A DNA stretch of 64,000 bases from Mixophyes australis. Lineage: Eukaryota; Chordata; Amphibia; Anura; Limnodynastidae. The translations under genes and the position numbers were made by a program. Shown here piece by piece: positions 10,651-20,392 of the stretch. The stretch lies in the NCBI GenBank assembly GCA_036250195.1, contig JAVHZZ010000001.1, forward strand, positions 398,278,117 to 398,342,116, in the 5' to 3' direction. Within the stretch, counting starts at the first letter, position 1, and each line of letters starts with the position of its first letter. The notes beneath the pieces were generated by a model that saw only the letters and a list, made by a program, of their open reading frames with translations, was not told the DNA's origin and ran no database searches.

Positions 10651-11258
10651 CAAAAATAAAATAAACCTCTATCCTCCTCTCTTCTCTAGCAATTTTTGTT
10701 ACAGCAATTGGAATAAGTATATTGTATTCTCTGTTCCTGCTCTAATCAGCCTGTGACTACACCCAGCTCTCTCCCTCTGTCAAATGGCGATAGATTGCTG
10801 TGGAGGCGTGTATTTATAATCTTAAAGTATCGCGAGAACCGAGCCACGAGATCCGACGACGTCACGATGACGTTCGGCCTCGATTTGGATTCGGAGCGGG
10901 CGGGAGAGTACCGAGCTACTCAGCTCGGTACTCGGATACCCAAAGTTCAGGTGGGTTCGGTTCTCGGGGAACCGGACCCGCCCATCTCTAATGAAAATAA
11001 TATTGTGACCTGTGAGGTTGTCAAAATTCACTGCAAATGACTTTGAAATTAGTGTTATTGAGGTTAATAATACTGTAGGGGGGGAATAAAGCAAAAATAT
11101 GTGATTTTACCAAAAAATAGGGATTTTAGAATAAAAATTGGGATCCAAACCCAAAACCAAAACACGCAAGGGCGGTTTTGCCAAAACCAAAACACGAAGT
11201 TAATCCAGATCCAAGACCAAAACCAAAATCAGATCACAGGGGTCAGTGAACATCTCTA

Positions 11259-12466
11259 TTTACGAATGTGCCCTACACAATCCTTCAATAGCTGGTAAAT
11301 GACCATGTATCTATCAGTATATAAGTTACTAAGTTACTGTATGAATGTAATGCTGGTGTTTTTTTAATTTGCGCTCTGCTAATATATCACTTCTGGTCTA
11401 CACTTATTACATATTTGCCTACTTTCAGTAGGCGACGTCTGGGAGAGGGGCGTGACTAATGGGTGCGAGGTGAAATTACTTTTTGTCGCGGGGGCGGGGC
11501 CAAAATGACGCGATTCTCTGTGAGAATGAAATTTAATGAAATTTTAGATTGAGTTACCCTAATATTTTTCTCACAAAATATCATCACTTCAAATAGACAA
11601 AACACTTTAATATAAAGTTTTACATTTACTCTCATAATAACACCAAATAATATTTTTGAATTGCTCAAACAAGACTTAGATCCTATAGATCTCCATTATA
11701 TAGTACCATTACTGTGGATATTGCAGGCACCTTCGAAACTGATGCAAAGTGAATTGAATGATTGTCAGAAAGTTTATGTGCACAGGTCTATTCTCTTACC
11801 AAGGTTTAAAGACCTGCAAATGTCTGTGTGAAAATGAAGTCAAATGAAAAGAAAAACAAACAAGCACATATTAATACTTTCCAAATTTTGGCCCCCACTA
11901 GTGTCAGTTACTGTAGATGAAATGTGACCATTGTCATAACAGACTGGAAGGTTTGCATAGCTGCTGAAAATAAATAAAGGTTCTGGCATAGTACCTGAAC
12001 AAAGAATAAACTTCTAACTCCAATGACTTCAGTCTTCAGTAATGGGAATGTCTTTCTCATGCCATTCCCACATTTTCATCACTCATTTTACAACTTGCTC
12101 ATTGTGAGGCACTTTCCTTGCTTTCATCGCAAGTCATGACACTATTGCAATGACAAAGACTCACTAAATCATTGACATTAATGAGGCCGGTCTGCTGGGC
12201 ATCTAAAATGTCAGGTTTTTAATGAGAGATTCCTAAATTTTTAAGCACTCTGCGGCTAATGGGGCTTGGTAAAAGCCTCCCCCCTATTTTTGCAGTGTTC
12301 TGAAATATTAAATAAAGCCTTTGTCATTTCACTTAGTCGACAAATCTCAAACGACTGTGTTGAACAATACTTGCCAAAAACCAATGAAGGCTGTAGGAGA
12401 TAAATCTGGATCTTGTGTAGATTTACATGTAGGACTAGGGCTTGATTGCTTTGACTAATCTTCCAT
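11259..12466. other. Intergenic, no gene recognised
   Basis: AT-rich sequence with a small GC-rich patch at 11430-11520 containing CGGGGGCGGGGCC-type motifs, probably the edge of an old MITE. No coding or RNA homology was seen. Confidence 0.45.
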
Positions 12467-13246
12467 CTAGATACACACTGAATTATTTTCCGACTGATGT
12501 GTTATCTACAACAACTTTCCCTTCGACCGAAGGTCCGATCGTTTGGACGATAAATGCGTACACACTAGTCACGTTGCAGACGATTAACGAAAGACCGACC
12601 GTCCGGGAAGAGACTTTTCACCACCATATTGTTGTGAGTAAAGATTAGAAATTTTTACACACTTAAATGACTATGTAATGATATCCCCAAGAGATTTAAA
12701 TAAGGGGTAGAGCATGTTCAATGGTAACCACCCCAAACCTCATAAAAAAGCAAAGGCAACATGTTTTCTTCATACATCCACTAGCATGTGTACATTGTAC
12801 GTTCCTTATTATAAGACTACACTGATAAAGGTTTATAATTAAACTGGCAGACATATGCTATAAGCATTAATGCAATGGACACCTGCAATTGCTTTACCAC
12901 TAGAAGCACCTAATTACAAAATGAGTGACGTGCGGACACCACACCACGTGGGACTGGTAGAGGCATCAGAAATTAACATACACACGCCCCCAAAGGAGTC
13001 GCAGTTCGAGGAACTATCGGCACTTGGTTGAGGATCGATCGGAAAATGATACACACTACATGATCGTTAGGTGGATTGGTTGGAAAATATTAAACAGTAC
13101 GACCAACCAAATGAGCCGACAATTGACACTGTGGCACGACTTACGACCATCATGTCACTATACACACTAACCTGACTTCCCACCAAACGATCGTATATCA
13201 GCTGATTTGCCAATTATTGGCCGAAAATGCTTCAGTGTGTACCTAG
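12467..13246. mobile_element. Foldback/TIR non-autonomous element
   Basis: The ends CTAGATACACACTGAA (12467) and TTCAGTGTGTACCTAG (to 13246) form an imperfect inverted repeat of about 30 bp. The interior repeats short motifs such as CGATCG and TACACACTA. There is no coding capacity. The superfamily is not assigned because the target duplication is unclear. Confidence 0.55.
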
Positions 13247-13369
13247 CCTTAGAGCTAAAAAAAAACTAAAGTACAAATTGAAAAAAATGCGGGCTTGCAG
13301 TGCAAATTGCCATTGTGATGTAACGTGCCTATTTTTGCATGAATGAACTCATTTATATGAGAAACTACA

Positions 13370-13674
13370 TCATCATTAGCTATTTATATAGGGCTAATAA
13401 TTCTGCAGTGCTAAACAGAGACCTCACATCAGTCCTTGCCCCATTGGAGCTTACTGTCTAAATTCCATAACATGCACACACACAGACACAGAGAAACTAA
13501 GGTCAATTTTAATAGCAGCCAATTAACCTACCAGTATGATTTTGGAGTGTGGGAGGAAACCCACGCAAACACAGGGAGAACATACAAACTCCACACAGAT
13601 AAGGCCATGTTCAGGAATCAAACTTATAACCCCAGTGCTGTGAGGCAGAAGTACTAACCACTAGGCCACCATGC
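13370..13674 (-). mobile_element. V-SINE-like tRNA-derived SINE
   Basis: Reverse complement of the SINE at 52279-52633. It has a tRNA-derived head near 13674, the conserved V-core (GTGTGGAGTTTGTATGTTCT type) in the middle, and an ATATAAATA-type tail at the left end. It is diverged. Confidence 0.8.
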
Positions 13675-14311
13675 ATGAATTAGTGCACTAAGAACGCAGT
13701 GACTGTGGGGGTACAAAACTTTACATCCGGCTCATGCCTTGCTGAATGTTAGCCAAGTACACTCATGTTACTCCCACTTGAAACAAGAAATGTTTTTTCA
13801 GAGTTGAGGTATTAAATTTGAATTTAAGAGATGGAGAGAACACATTTATATTCTCATTTATGTAAACTGCAAACCCTTTTTCTCTCTGTAAAGGGATTTT
13901 TCTCAGGCTCGCTTTATACAGGAAAGCCAAATTGTAGGTGCATTTCTACTAATGTAATAAAAACATTCATATATACAAATGGCACATGTAAAAAAGACAG
14001 TCCTGGGTGTCCCCTCACTCTCATGATTAATTTAATACATCAATGATGCTCCTCAACCTCAGGTGGTCTAAAAGTGTGTATAGGCTGGACTTAGTTTAAA
14101 GTGATGTATTTATTCTTTCCACTATCCTCATTCTTGGCCCACAATTGTGTAAAATTGTCAAAGAGTGATTTCTCTAGGAGCACTTCCCAAAGACATAATG
14201 TGTTTGTACACCTATGCATGCATTAAGTGGACATATAAGAGCATTTGCACATAGTCTGCATTTTTTCCAGTTCTTAAATAACTGCAGCCATCTTAATATA
14301 TCACCCTACAC

Positions 14312-15151
14312 CAGTGGTTCCCAAACTTTCTCAGTTTGAGGCACCCTTAAGGTCACCATAATCTTTCCAAGGCACCCTTAAGCCAAAATAATTACCGGGT
14401 AGTCACGTTTTTTTAAGCAGTTGGGTCAAAATGACGTAAGATGTATTTAGGTCCCTTCATCATATCACTGCGCCCCTTCACCATATTACTCTGTCCCCTT
14501 CTTCACCATCTCACTCTCTCTGTCGCCCTTTAGCGTGTCTCGCTGTCCCCCTCCTTCAGCGTCTCTCTCTGTCCCCCTCCTTCAGCGTCTCTCTCTGTCC
14601 CCCTCCTTCAGGGTGTGTCTCTCTCTGTCCCCCCCTTCAGCATGTGTCTCTCTCTCTCTGTCCCCCCCCTTCAGCGTGTATGTCTTTCTCTGTCCCCCCT
14701 TCAGCGTGTGTGTCTCTCTCTGTCCCCCCCCTTCAGCGTGTGTGTCTCTCTCTGTCCCCCTTCAGCGTGTGTCTATCTCTCTGTCCTCCTTCAGCGTGTG
14801 TCTCTCTCTCTGTCCCCCTTCAGCGTGTGTCTCTCTCTCTGTCCCCCTTCAACGTGTGTCTCTCTCTGTCCCCCTTCAGCGTGTGTGTGTCTCTCTGTGC
14901 CCACCTTCACTCCCCTTTACTTACCTTCTTTCCTGACGTCTTCTCTGCTGCTGCTCCTCACTGAGGCTGGACGGACGTGATGACGTCACGCCCGGCAGTC
15001 AGTGAGGAGGAGGAGGAGGATCCGGCGCTGGATGATTGTTAAGTTTTTTTTTGTTTGTTTTCCTCTTCTTTTTATTGCTAGGGATCGCGGCACCCCTGTG
15101 ACAGCGCCGTGGCACCCCAGGGAGCTGCGGCGCACACTTTGGGAACTGCTG
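14312..15151. mobile_element. hAT-type MITE with 8-bp target duplication
   Basis: Perfect 8-bp direct repeats CCCTACAC flank it at 14304-14311 and 15152-15159. The termini CAGTGGTTCCCAAA and TTTGGGAACTGCTG are inverted repeats with two mismatches. The interior has the GGCACCC motif at both ends, a C/T-rich minisatellite and no transposase, so it is non-autonomous. The TSD length and CAG termini fit the hAT superfamily. Confidence 0.92.
14525..14905 (+). repeat. C/T-rich minisatellite inside the MITE
   Basis: Repeats of TTCAGCGTGTGTCTCTCTCT followed by GTCCCCC, about 25-31 bp per unit with variable length. All three plus-strand frames stay open through it because the unit lacks stops in any frame; this is not evidence for a protein. 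Confidence 0.9.
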
Positions 15152-15229
15152 CCCTACACTGTCAACCTATTCCGTCCCAACTTCTCCGATCCCTCTCCCT
15201 CACTGCATGCCCACCTCTAGCCCATCTGT

Positions 15230-15460
15230 TTAACCTTTTTCTCCCCACGGTCACATTTCCCTCCTCCTTTAAACAATCCTTAAGAAACCATCACTCCATG
15301 CAGCCTCTCTCTCCAACTACCACCTTATTTATCCCCACTCTTTTGCCTTCAAACTACTTGATTGACTTTTGTACAAACTTCTATCTCACTTTCTCTCCTC
15401 TCACTCCACTCTCAACTCCCTTCAATTGGGCTTCCACCCCCCACAGTGAGACCAGGGCCT
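15230..15460 (+). pseudogene. CR1/Rex1-like LINE reverse-transcriptase fragment
   Basis: One frame reads ILKKPSLHAASLSNYHLIYP, then a segment ending LNSLQLGFHPP. It aligns with the (L)[15 protein letters not shown]...LQSGFRP block of CR1/Rex1-type RTs. It has in-frame stops and lacks all downstream RT motifs. Confidence 0.72.
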
Positions 15461-15534
15461 GATTGAGGGTCACAGCCGCCCTAGGCTAGTACACCAGTTT
15501 CCGCCCCCCCCCAACCACTGTGTGTGTAAAAAAC

Positions 15535-15535
<1 letters not shown>

Positions 15536-15577
<42 letters not shown>
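15536..15577. repeat. (TA)n microsatellite
   Basis: Uninterrupted TA dinucleotides flanking a Tc1-like end sequence. Confidence 0.95.
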
Positions 15578-15581
<4 letters not shown>

Positions 15582-15584
<3 letters not shown>

Positions 15585-15761
15585 GTCAAGTCCATAAATA
15601 TTGGGGCATTGACACAATCCAGTATTAATCCAGTATTGTAAATGTATTTTTAAAGAAAAACCCATATGGGCTAAAAGTCTGTTACTCTAATCGATACAGA
15701 GCGGCTCAAACATCTGTGGGATTTGCTGGAAAACCAAGTCCGAGTCATGGAGGTCAAGTGG
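15582..15761 (+). pseudogene. Tc1/mariner fragments
   Basis: 15582-15630 resembles a Tc1-family end (AGTCAAGTCCATAAATATTG). 15690-15761 reads TERLKHLWDLLENQVRVME, matching the NPIEHLWDxLxRxVR region near the C-terminus of Tc1 transposases. The interior is deleted. Confidence 0.65.
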
Positions 15762-15779
15762 TATAAATGTATATTCATA

Positions 15780-16572
15780 CAGTAGATGCTTTTACCGTAG
15801 TAGTATGCTGAGTCGTATCTAAAGATATGTGCATCTCTGGATGCAACCCTAAATGTATCTTCTTTTTTTTTTTTGTAACACAGTTTTGATGAAAAATGTG
15901 TTCAACACTTCAACAGGCCCTTAATATACAGATTACTTGCAAATTATATGTCATCATAGGTAGCCATACGCTAATAGTATAATGTTTGTTTTTCCAAACA
16001 ATGTATATGTAGTAGATCAGAACAGTTTTCCAAATTATTGTCCTCCTATGTATTTTCAAAATCGTAATCAGCATTGTAATTATTTGCACTATTCTCCTGG
16101 CATTTTTTTTATCCTAATTGTATTGTTCTGTCTAACTGTTTCCGTATTTGTTTCACTTTTGTATTTGTTTATTTATCTGCATCAATCAACACAGTGATGT
16201 AATAAAGCACTGGTCAAAGTCAGTTTATTGAAAAAAACAAGAACAAATAAAAATAGTCTGTTGAAGTCTCATTTCTATTTCTAGATTGCAGAGATCACAT
16301 GGAACAGGCATTTACTGCATTGAAACAGTGTTGGAATCAAACACCAATGCACCAGTGCAGCAAGATCAGAGGGTCCCAACTCATGTCCTCCAGCCCCTCT
16401 AAATGACCAGGTTTAAAAGACACCCATGCTAGAGCACAGATGGCTGAATTATAAAGACTGAGGGCTTGATTCATTAAGGAACTTAAATTAAGAAGTTTCT
16501 TATTTAAGTCTCCTGGACAAAGCCATGTTTGAATGCAAGGGGTGAAAATTAGTTTTCTGTTTTGCACATAAG
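15780..16572. other. Intergenic, nothing recognised
   Basis: AT-rich sequence with short chance ORFs only. Confidence 0.45.
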
Positions 16573-17545
16573 TTAAGGTGAGTTCTGGCTCCTGACCCCT
16601 GGCTCTGCATTATGGTGACTTCTGGCTCCTGACCCCTGGCTCTGCATTAAGATGAGTTCTGGCTCCTGACCCCTGGCTCTGCATTAAGGTGAGTTCTGGC
16701 TCCTGACCCCTGGCTCTGCATTACAGTGACTTCTGGCTCCTGACCCCTGGCTCTGCATTAAGGTGAGTTCTGGCTCCTGACCCCTGGTTCTAGATTAAGG
16801 TGAGTTCTGGCTACTGACCCCTGGCTCTGCATTAAGCGGATTTCTGGCTCCTGACCCCTGGCTCTGCATTAAGATGAGTTCTGGCTCCTGACCCCTGGCT
16901 CTGCATTAAGGTGAGTTCTGGCTCCTGACCCCTGGCTCTGCATTACAGTGACTTCTGGCTCCTGACCCCTGGCTCTGCATTAAGGTGAGTTCTGGCTCCT
17001 GACCCCTGGTTCTAGATTAAGGTGAGTTCTGGCTACTGACCCCTGGCTCTGCATTAAGCGGATTTCTGGCTCCTGACCCCTGGCTCTGCATTAAGATGAG
17101 TTCTGGCTCCTGACCCCTGGCTCTGCATTAAGGTGAGTTCTGGCCCCTGACCCCTGGCTCTGCATTACAGTGACTTCTGGCTCCTGACCCCTGGCTCTGC
17201 ATTAAGGTGAGTTCTGGCTCCTGACCCCTGGTTCTAGATTAAGGTGAGTTCTGGCTACTGACCCCTGGCTCTGCATTAAGCGGATTTCTGGCTCCTGACC
17301 CCTGGCTCTGCATTAAGGTGAGTTCTGGCTCCTGACCCCTGGTTCTAGATTAAGGTGAGTTCTGGCTACTGACCCCTGGCTCTGCATTAAGCGGACTTCT
17401 GGCTCCTGACCCCTGGCTCTGCATTAAGGTGAGTTCTGGCTACTGACCCCTGGCTCTGCATTAAGTTGAGTTCTGGCTACTGACCCCTGGCTCTGCATTA
17501 AGGTGAGTTCTGGCTCCTGACTCCTGGCTCTGCATCTCCATTGGT
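16573..17545 (+). repeat. 37-bp minisatellite with 222-bp higher-order repeat
   Basis: About 26 copies of a 37-bp unit containing TTCTGGCTCCTGACCCCTGG and CTCTGCATTAA. Variant units recur in fixed order. The AAGCGGA variant appears at 16834, 17056 and 17278 (222 bp, six units apart) and again 111 bp later (three units), showing duplication of multi-unit blocks. Confidence 0.96.
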
Positions 17546-17559
17546 GTTGGCTCTTGATT

Positions 17560-19307
17560 CTGGCTTCTGATTATGATGATTACTGGCACAGACTACTCAG
17601 CTTGGTTTACTTACCTTACTCTCAGTTCAGCATTTCTTCCATCCACACAGAGGGGCTCCAGGCCTCTCTCAGTAGTGCCGCTGGTCTCTCTGAGTGCTCA
17701 TCTCTTTGTGCTTTTTGGACTTTGTTACCATCAGTCTGTCTGCATACCTGTCACATATATACCAGTGACTGTTTACTATTCTGAATCAGTGTCAGAGATA
17801 CTTCTGTATTACCAGTGACTGTCTACTGCCAGAGATATTGTAATACATTGTGTATCTCCATAGTACCCTGAATGTTATTATTGTCAGTACAGTACTATGA
17901 CTCTGTCATTATTTCCTGTCTGTTGCTGAGTTTAAAAAAAAAAACATCTATTGTTGCAACACAACCTCATTCTTCCTACCAGTGTATTCCTAACAGATGG
18001 GTCCATTGGGCCATTGCAATTCCTTGAATCATGTAGAATATAAGAAGTGTAACAATACCAGCAAAGACAATATAGGATAAAAAAGGAGTCTACCCTCTTA
18101 ACAAGTGGAATGCTCCATATCAGGTTTGCACAAGGCAAATCCCATAAATATGTCACATAGAGATGTACTGGGAGCAAATCCATGTGGGCACAGTATGAAG
18201 GCAGTTTTAATAATTATGAAAGTTCATGGGGACTTTGAGGGAGTTATGCAACAGTGACCTCCAGTGGATGAAAATCAGAATAATAATTATGTTGAAGTAG
18301 ATTGCACCTATGCCAAAACAAACAGTTTTCTAAGTATTGTAGAGACGATAACTACCAGTATACTAATTTCTTCCAAAATGCCTTTGAAGAGCAGATAAGT
18401 GAATATCTGTGGTGATGCCAGCAGACTGACAATTGTATAATGCATCCAATAAGTCTATCCCACTCTGTTCAGTCTTAAATATTGACAGTAATTGCACATT
18501 AAGGTAAAATTACAATGAAATCTGATTTTATACTTTAGATGTATTTGGACTCTAATTGTCCTTAGGAAAACGAAAGTCCCCAGATTTGGCTCCAGAACAA
18601 AATACCACTACAGTAGTCAGGAATGGTAAGCCATACCTCCCAACATTTCAGTCCCGAGTAGCGGAGCAGGGGCGGGGCCACATCACAGTGGGGGAGTGGC
18701 CACATTGCTATGGGGGCATGGCCACACGCTCAGAGGATTAGATTAGTATTCTCCCTTCCTCTCCAAACCCTGCAGCACCTGGTGCGCTGAACGTAAGATA
18801 CCTCCCAACATTCCCACCCCTGGGACAAACATGTACCTGGGCAAGACAGAGCCCTAAAATCATTGCTGTCCTGCTGAAATCAAGACAGTTGGGAGGCTTG
18901 GTAAGCATCTGGGAGGCAAATGTTGGTTCTGCATGTACAGTTTGAGCGAGGCCCAAAAGCCAAAATGTCAGTCTCAGGAACATGACGTTTTGCATGGTTG
19001 ATAGCTGCACTAAATTACGCTTACAGTAGAATAAATTAATTTGTTTTCACTTATTTCCATTTTCTTTTTTCAACTTTATTTTAACGTCCACACATTTAGT
19101 TTGTCCCTTTTGAATGTTTCGCTGAGAACTATGGTATGTGGCATGGCATTGGTGCACCCTCCTAAAACTTCTCTTTCTTTGTAGCTAGAGTCAGCCCCTG
19201 AAGGAAGCTTTGTCAGTTCCCTGCGTGAACGGATGTCCATAGTTTTGGAGTGAAGGTCATTGTTCTTATACTTACAATTTTACTGAATTTGCTAATCAAC
19301 AACTTTT
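17560..19307. other. Intergenic with repeat fragments
   Basis: No gene recognised. 18640-18900 carries dispersed-repeat motifs (CCTCCCAACAT, GGGGCGGGGCC, CAGTTGGGAGG) that recur near 61880-61990. Confidence 0.4.
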
Positions 19308-19309
19308 TA

Positions 19310-19420
19310 AAATCATTATCATCATCAACATTTATTTATATAGGGCTGCAAATTCCGTAGCGCTTTACAATTGGGAACAAACACAGTAATAAAACAATAA
19401 GGGGTAACACAGACAGAGGA
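19310..19420 (-). mobile_element. SINE/LINE 3' tail fragment
   Basis: The ATTTATTTATATAG...TCCGTAGCGCTTTACAA sequence in reverse orientation is the tail type of frog non-LTR elements. Only the 3' end is present. Confidence 0.55.
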
Positions 19421-19430
19421 CTAGATTTAC

Positions 19431-20392
19431 TAAAGGGTGGTTTGCTCAAACCGCCGCTTTTTGGCTATTCTTCTGGAAGTTTTGTAACCGGCGGATTTAC
19501 TAAAGCCCAAACCGCTGTTAAAACGCCCAGAAATTACATTTTTCAAGCCCACCCCTTTACAAACCTCCATCCTGATTTTAACAATGATGAACATACAAAC
19601 AGCCGGATTTGGTAAACTGGGGTTTTCAAAACTGCCGTCAAACAGCCACAAAACAGCCATCCAAATGTCCAAAATGAAAGAGATGGTTGTGAAAGGCCAG
19701 ATTACCTAAACTGCTGCTGTTTGAGCTATTTTGCCATTCAGAACATAAGAGAAAGCACCATTGACTTTATAATTATTTGGAAAATCATTATTTATTGATT
19801 AAGGGACAAAATTAATTTATTATTGTCTTATGAGAGAATATTTTTTTTTATATTTTTTTAAGGGGGCACTATTATAGCATTACATTATGTGGGAAATGTG
19901 AATATATAATATTATTAACTCATTGTTAATGGTGCATATAATTATTTATGTTGCACAATTTGTCTGAATAATATAATAATTAAATGATTTTGTCTCCTTA
20001 ATATTATGAATTTTTTTCACTTCATAAATTAATATTTATTTCATTTTGCCCCTTAATCAATAAATAATGATTTGCCCAAATAATTTAAGTGTCAGTGGTG
20101 CTTTCTCTTATGTTCTGAATGGCAAAATAGTTCAAACAGCATGTATAAGCTATCCAGTCATTCTGAAGCAGGTATTAAAACTGTCCTGTCCTGTCTTTTG
20201 GATGGCGGTTTTAGTGGCGGTTTGGACAAAACCACTGGTGGTTTAGCTTTTTCAATCCGCCATATATCGCCAGTCATTTTAAATTGAAGCCTCAAACCGC
20301 CCTATAGTAAATGTGGTGGTTTGGACCACTAAACCACCGGCGATGGGTGGCGGTTTCAAACCTCCACCAAACTCTATTCTTAGTAAATCTAG
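19431..20392. mobile_element. Long foldback element
   Basis: The termini CTAGATTTACTAA and TTAGTAAATCTAG are perfect 13-bp inverted repeats. Inverted similarity extends inward: 19733-19830 pairs with 20025-20130, including the AACATAAGAGAAAGCACC segment. The outer arms are rich in AAACCGCC/GGCGGTTT motifs. No ORF. Confidence 0.8.

Larger units (their letters stand above)
7070..10990 (-). mobile_element. Inner hAT-like transposon nested in the outer copy
   Basis: It starts TAGAGATGG at 7070 and ends CATCTCTA at 10990, flanked by perfect 8-bp duplications ATGAAAAT at 7062-7069 and 10991-10998. Joining the flanks gives an empty site (GTGTATGAAAAT then AATATTGTGAC) that matches the element's own internal sequence near 7325-7350 in reverse complement. 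So it inserted into another member of its own family. It is oriented opposite to the outer copy: its 5'-type end is at 10990 and its N-terminal ORF relic (9480-10115) reads leftward. The transposase relic inside it (7350-9000) reads rightward, which implies an internal inversion with breakpoints near 7365 and 9475. Confidence 0.85.
5068..11258 (+). mobile_element. Outer hAT-like DNA transposon, interrupted by a nested copy
   Basis: The left end near 5068 reads TGAGATGCTCAGG and the right end reads ...CATCTCTA at 11251-11258, an imperfect terminal inverted pair. The flanks TTTATGAC (5060-5067) and TTTACGAA (11259-11266) match at 6 of 8 positions, like an aged 8-bp target duplication. The element body is 5068-7061 plus 10999-11258. 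It has a GC-rich left end (5068-5280), a tandem array (5383-5712), an N-terminal ORF relic (5714-6549) and an antisense 18S fragment (6778-6926). It retains no transposase core of its own, so it was probably non-autonomous. Its right end (10999-11258) is the inverted homologue of the inner copy's left end (7070-7340). Its left end is the inverted homologue of 10770-10990. Confidence 0.75.

Noticed and set aside
14535..14980. Overlapping 106-133 codon frames rich in Ser/Pro/Val
   Set aside because: Produced by a C/T-rich minisatellite in all three frames; no conserved protein.
16573..17545. CRISPR-like array
   Set aside because: Units are contiguous 37-mers without unique spacers, in a vertebrate genome; it is a minisatellite.
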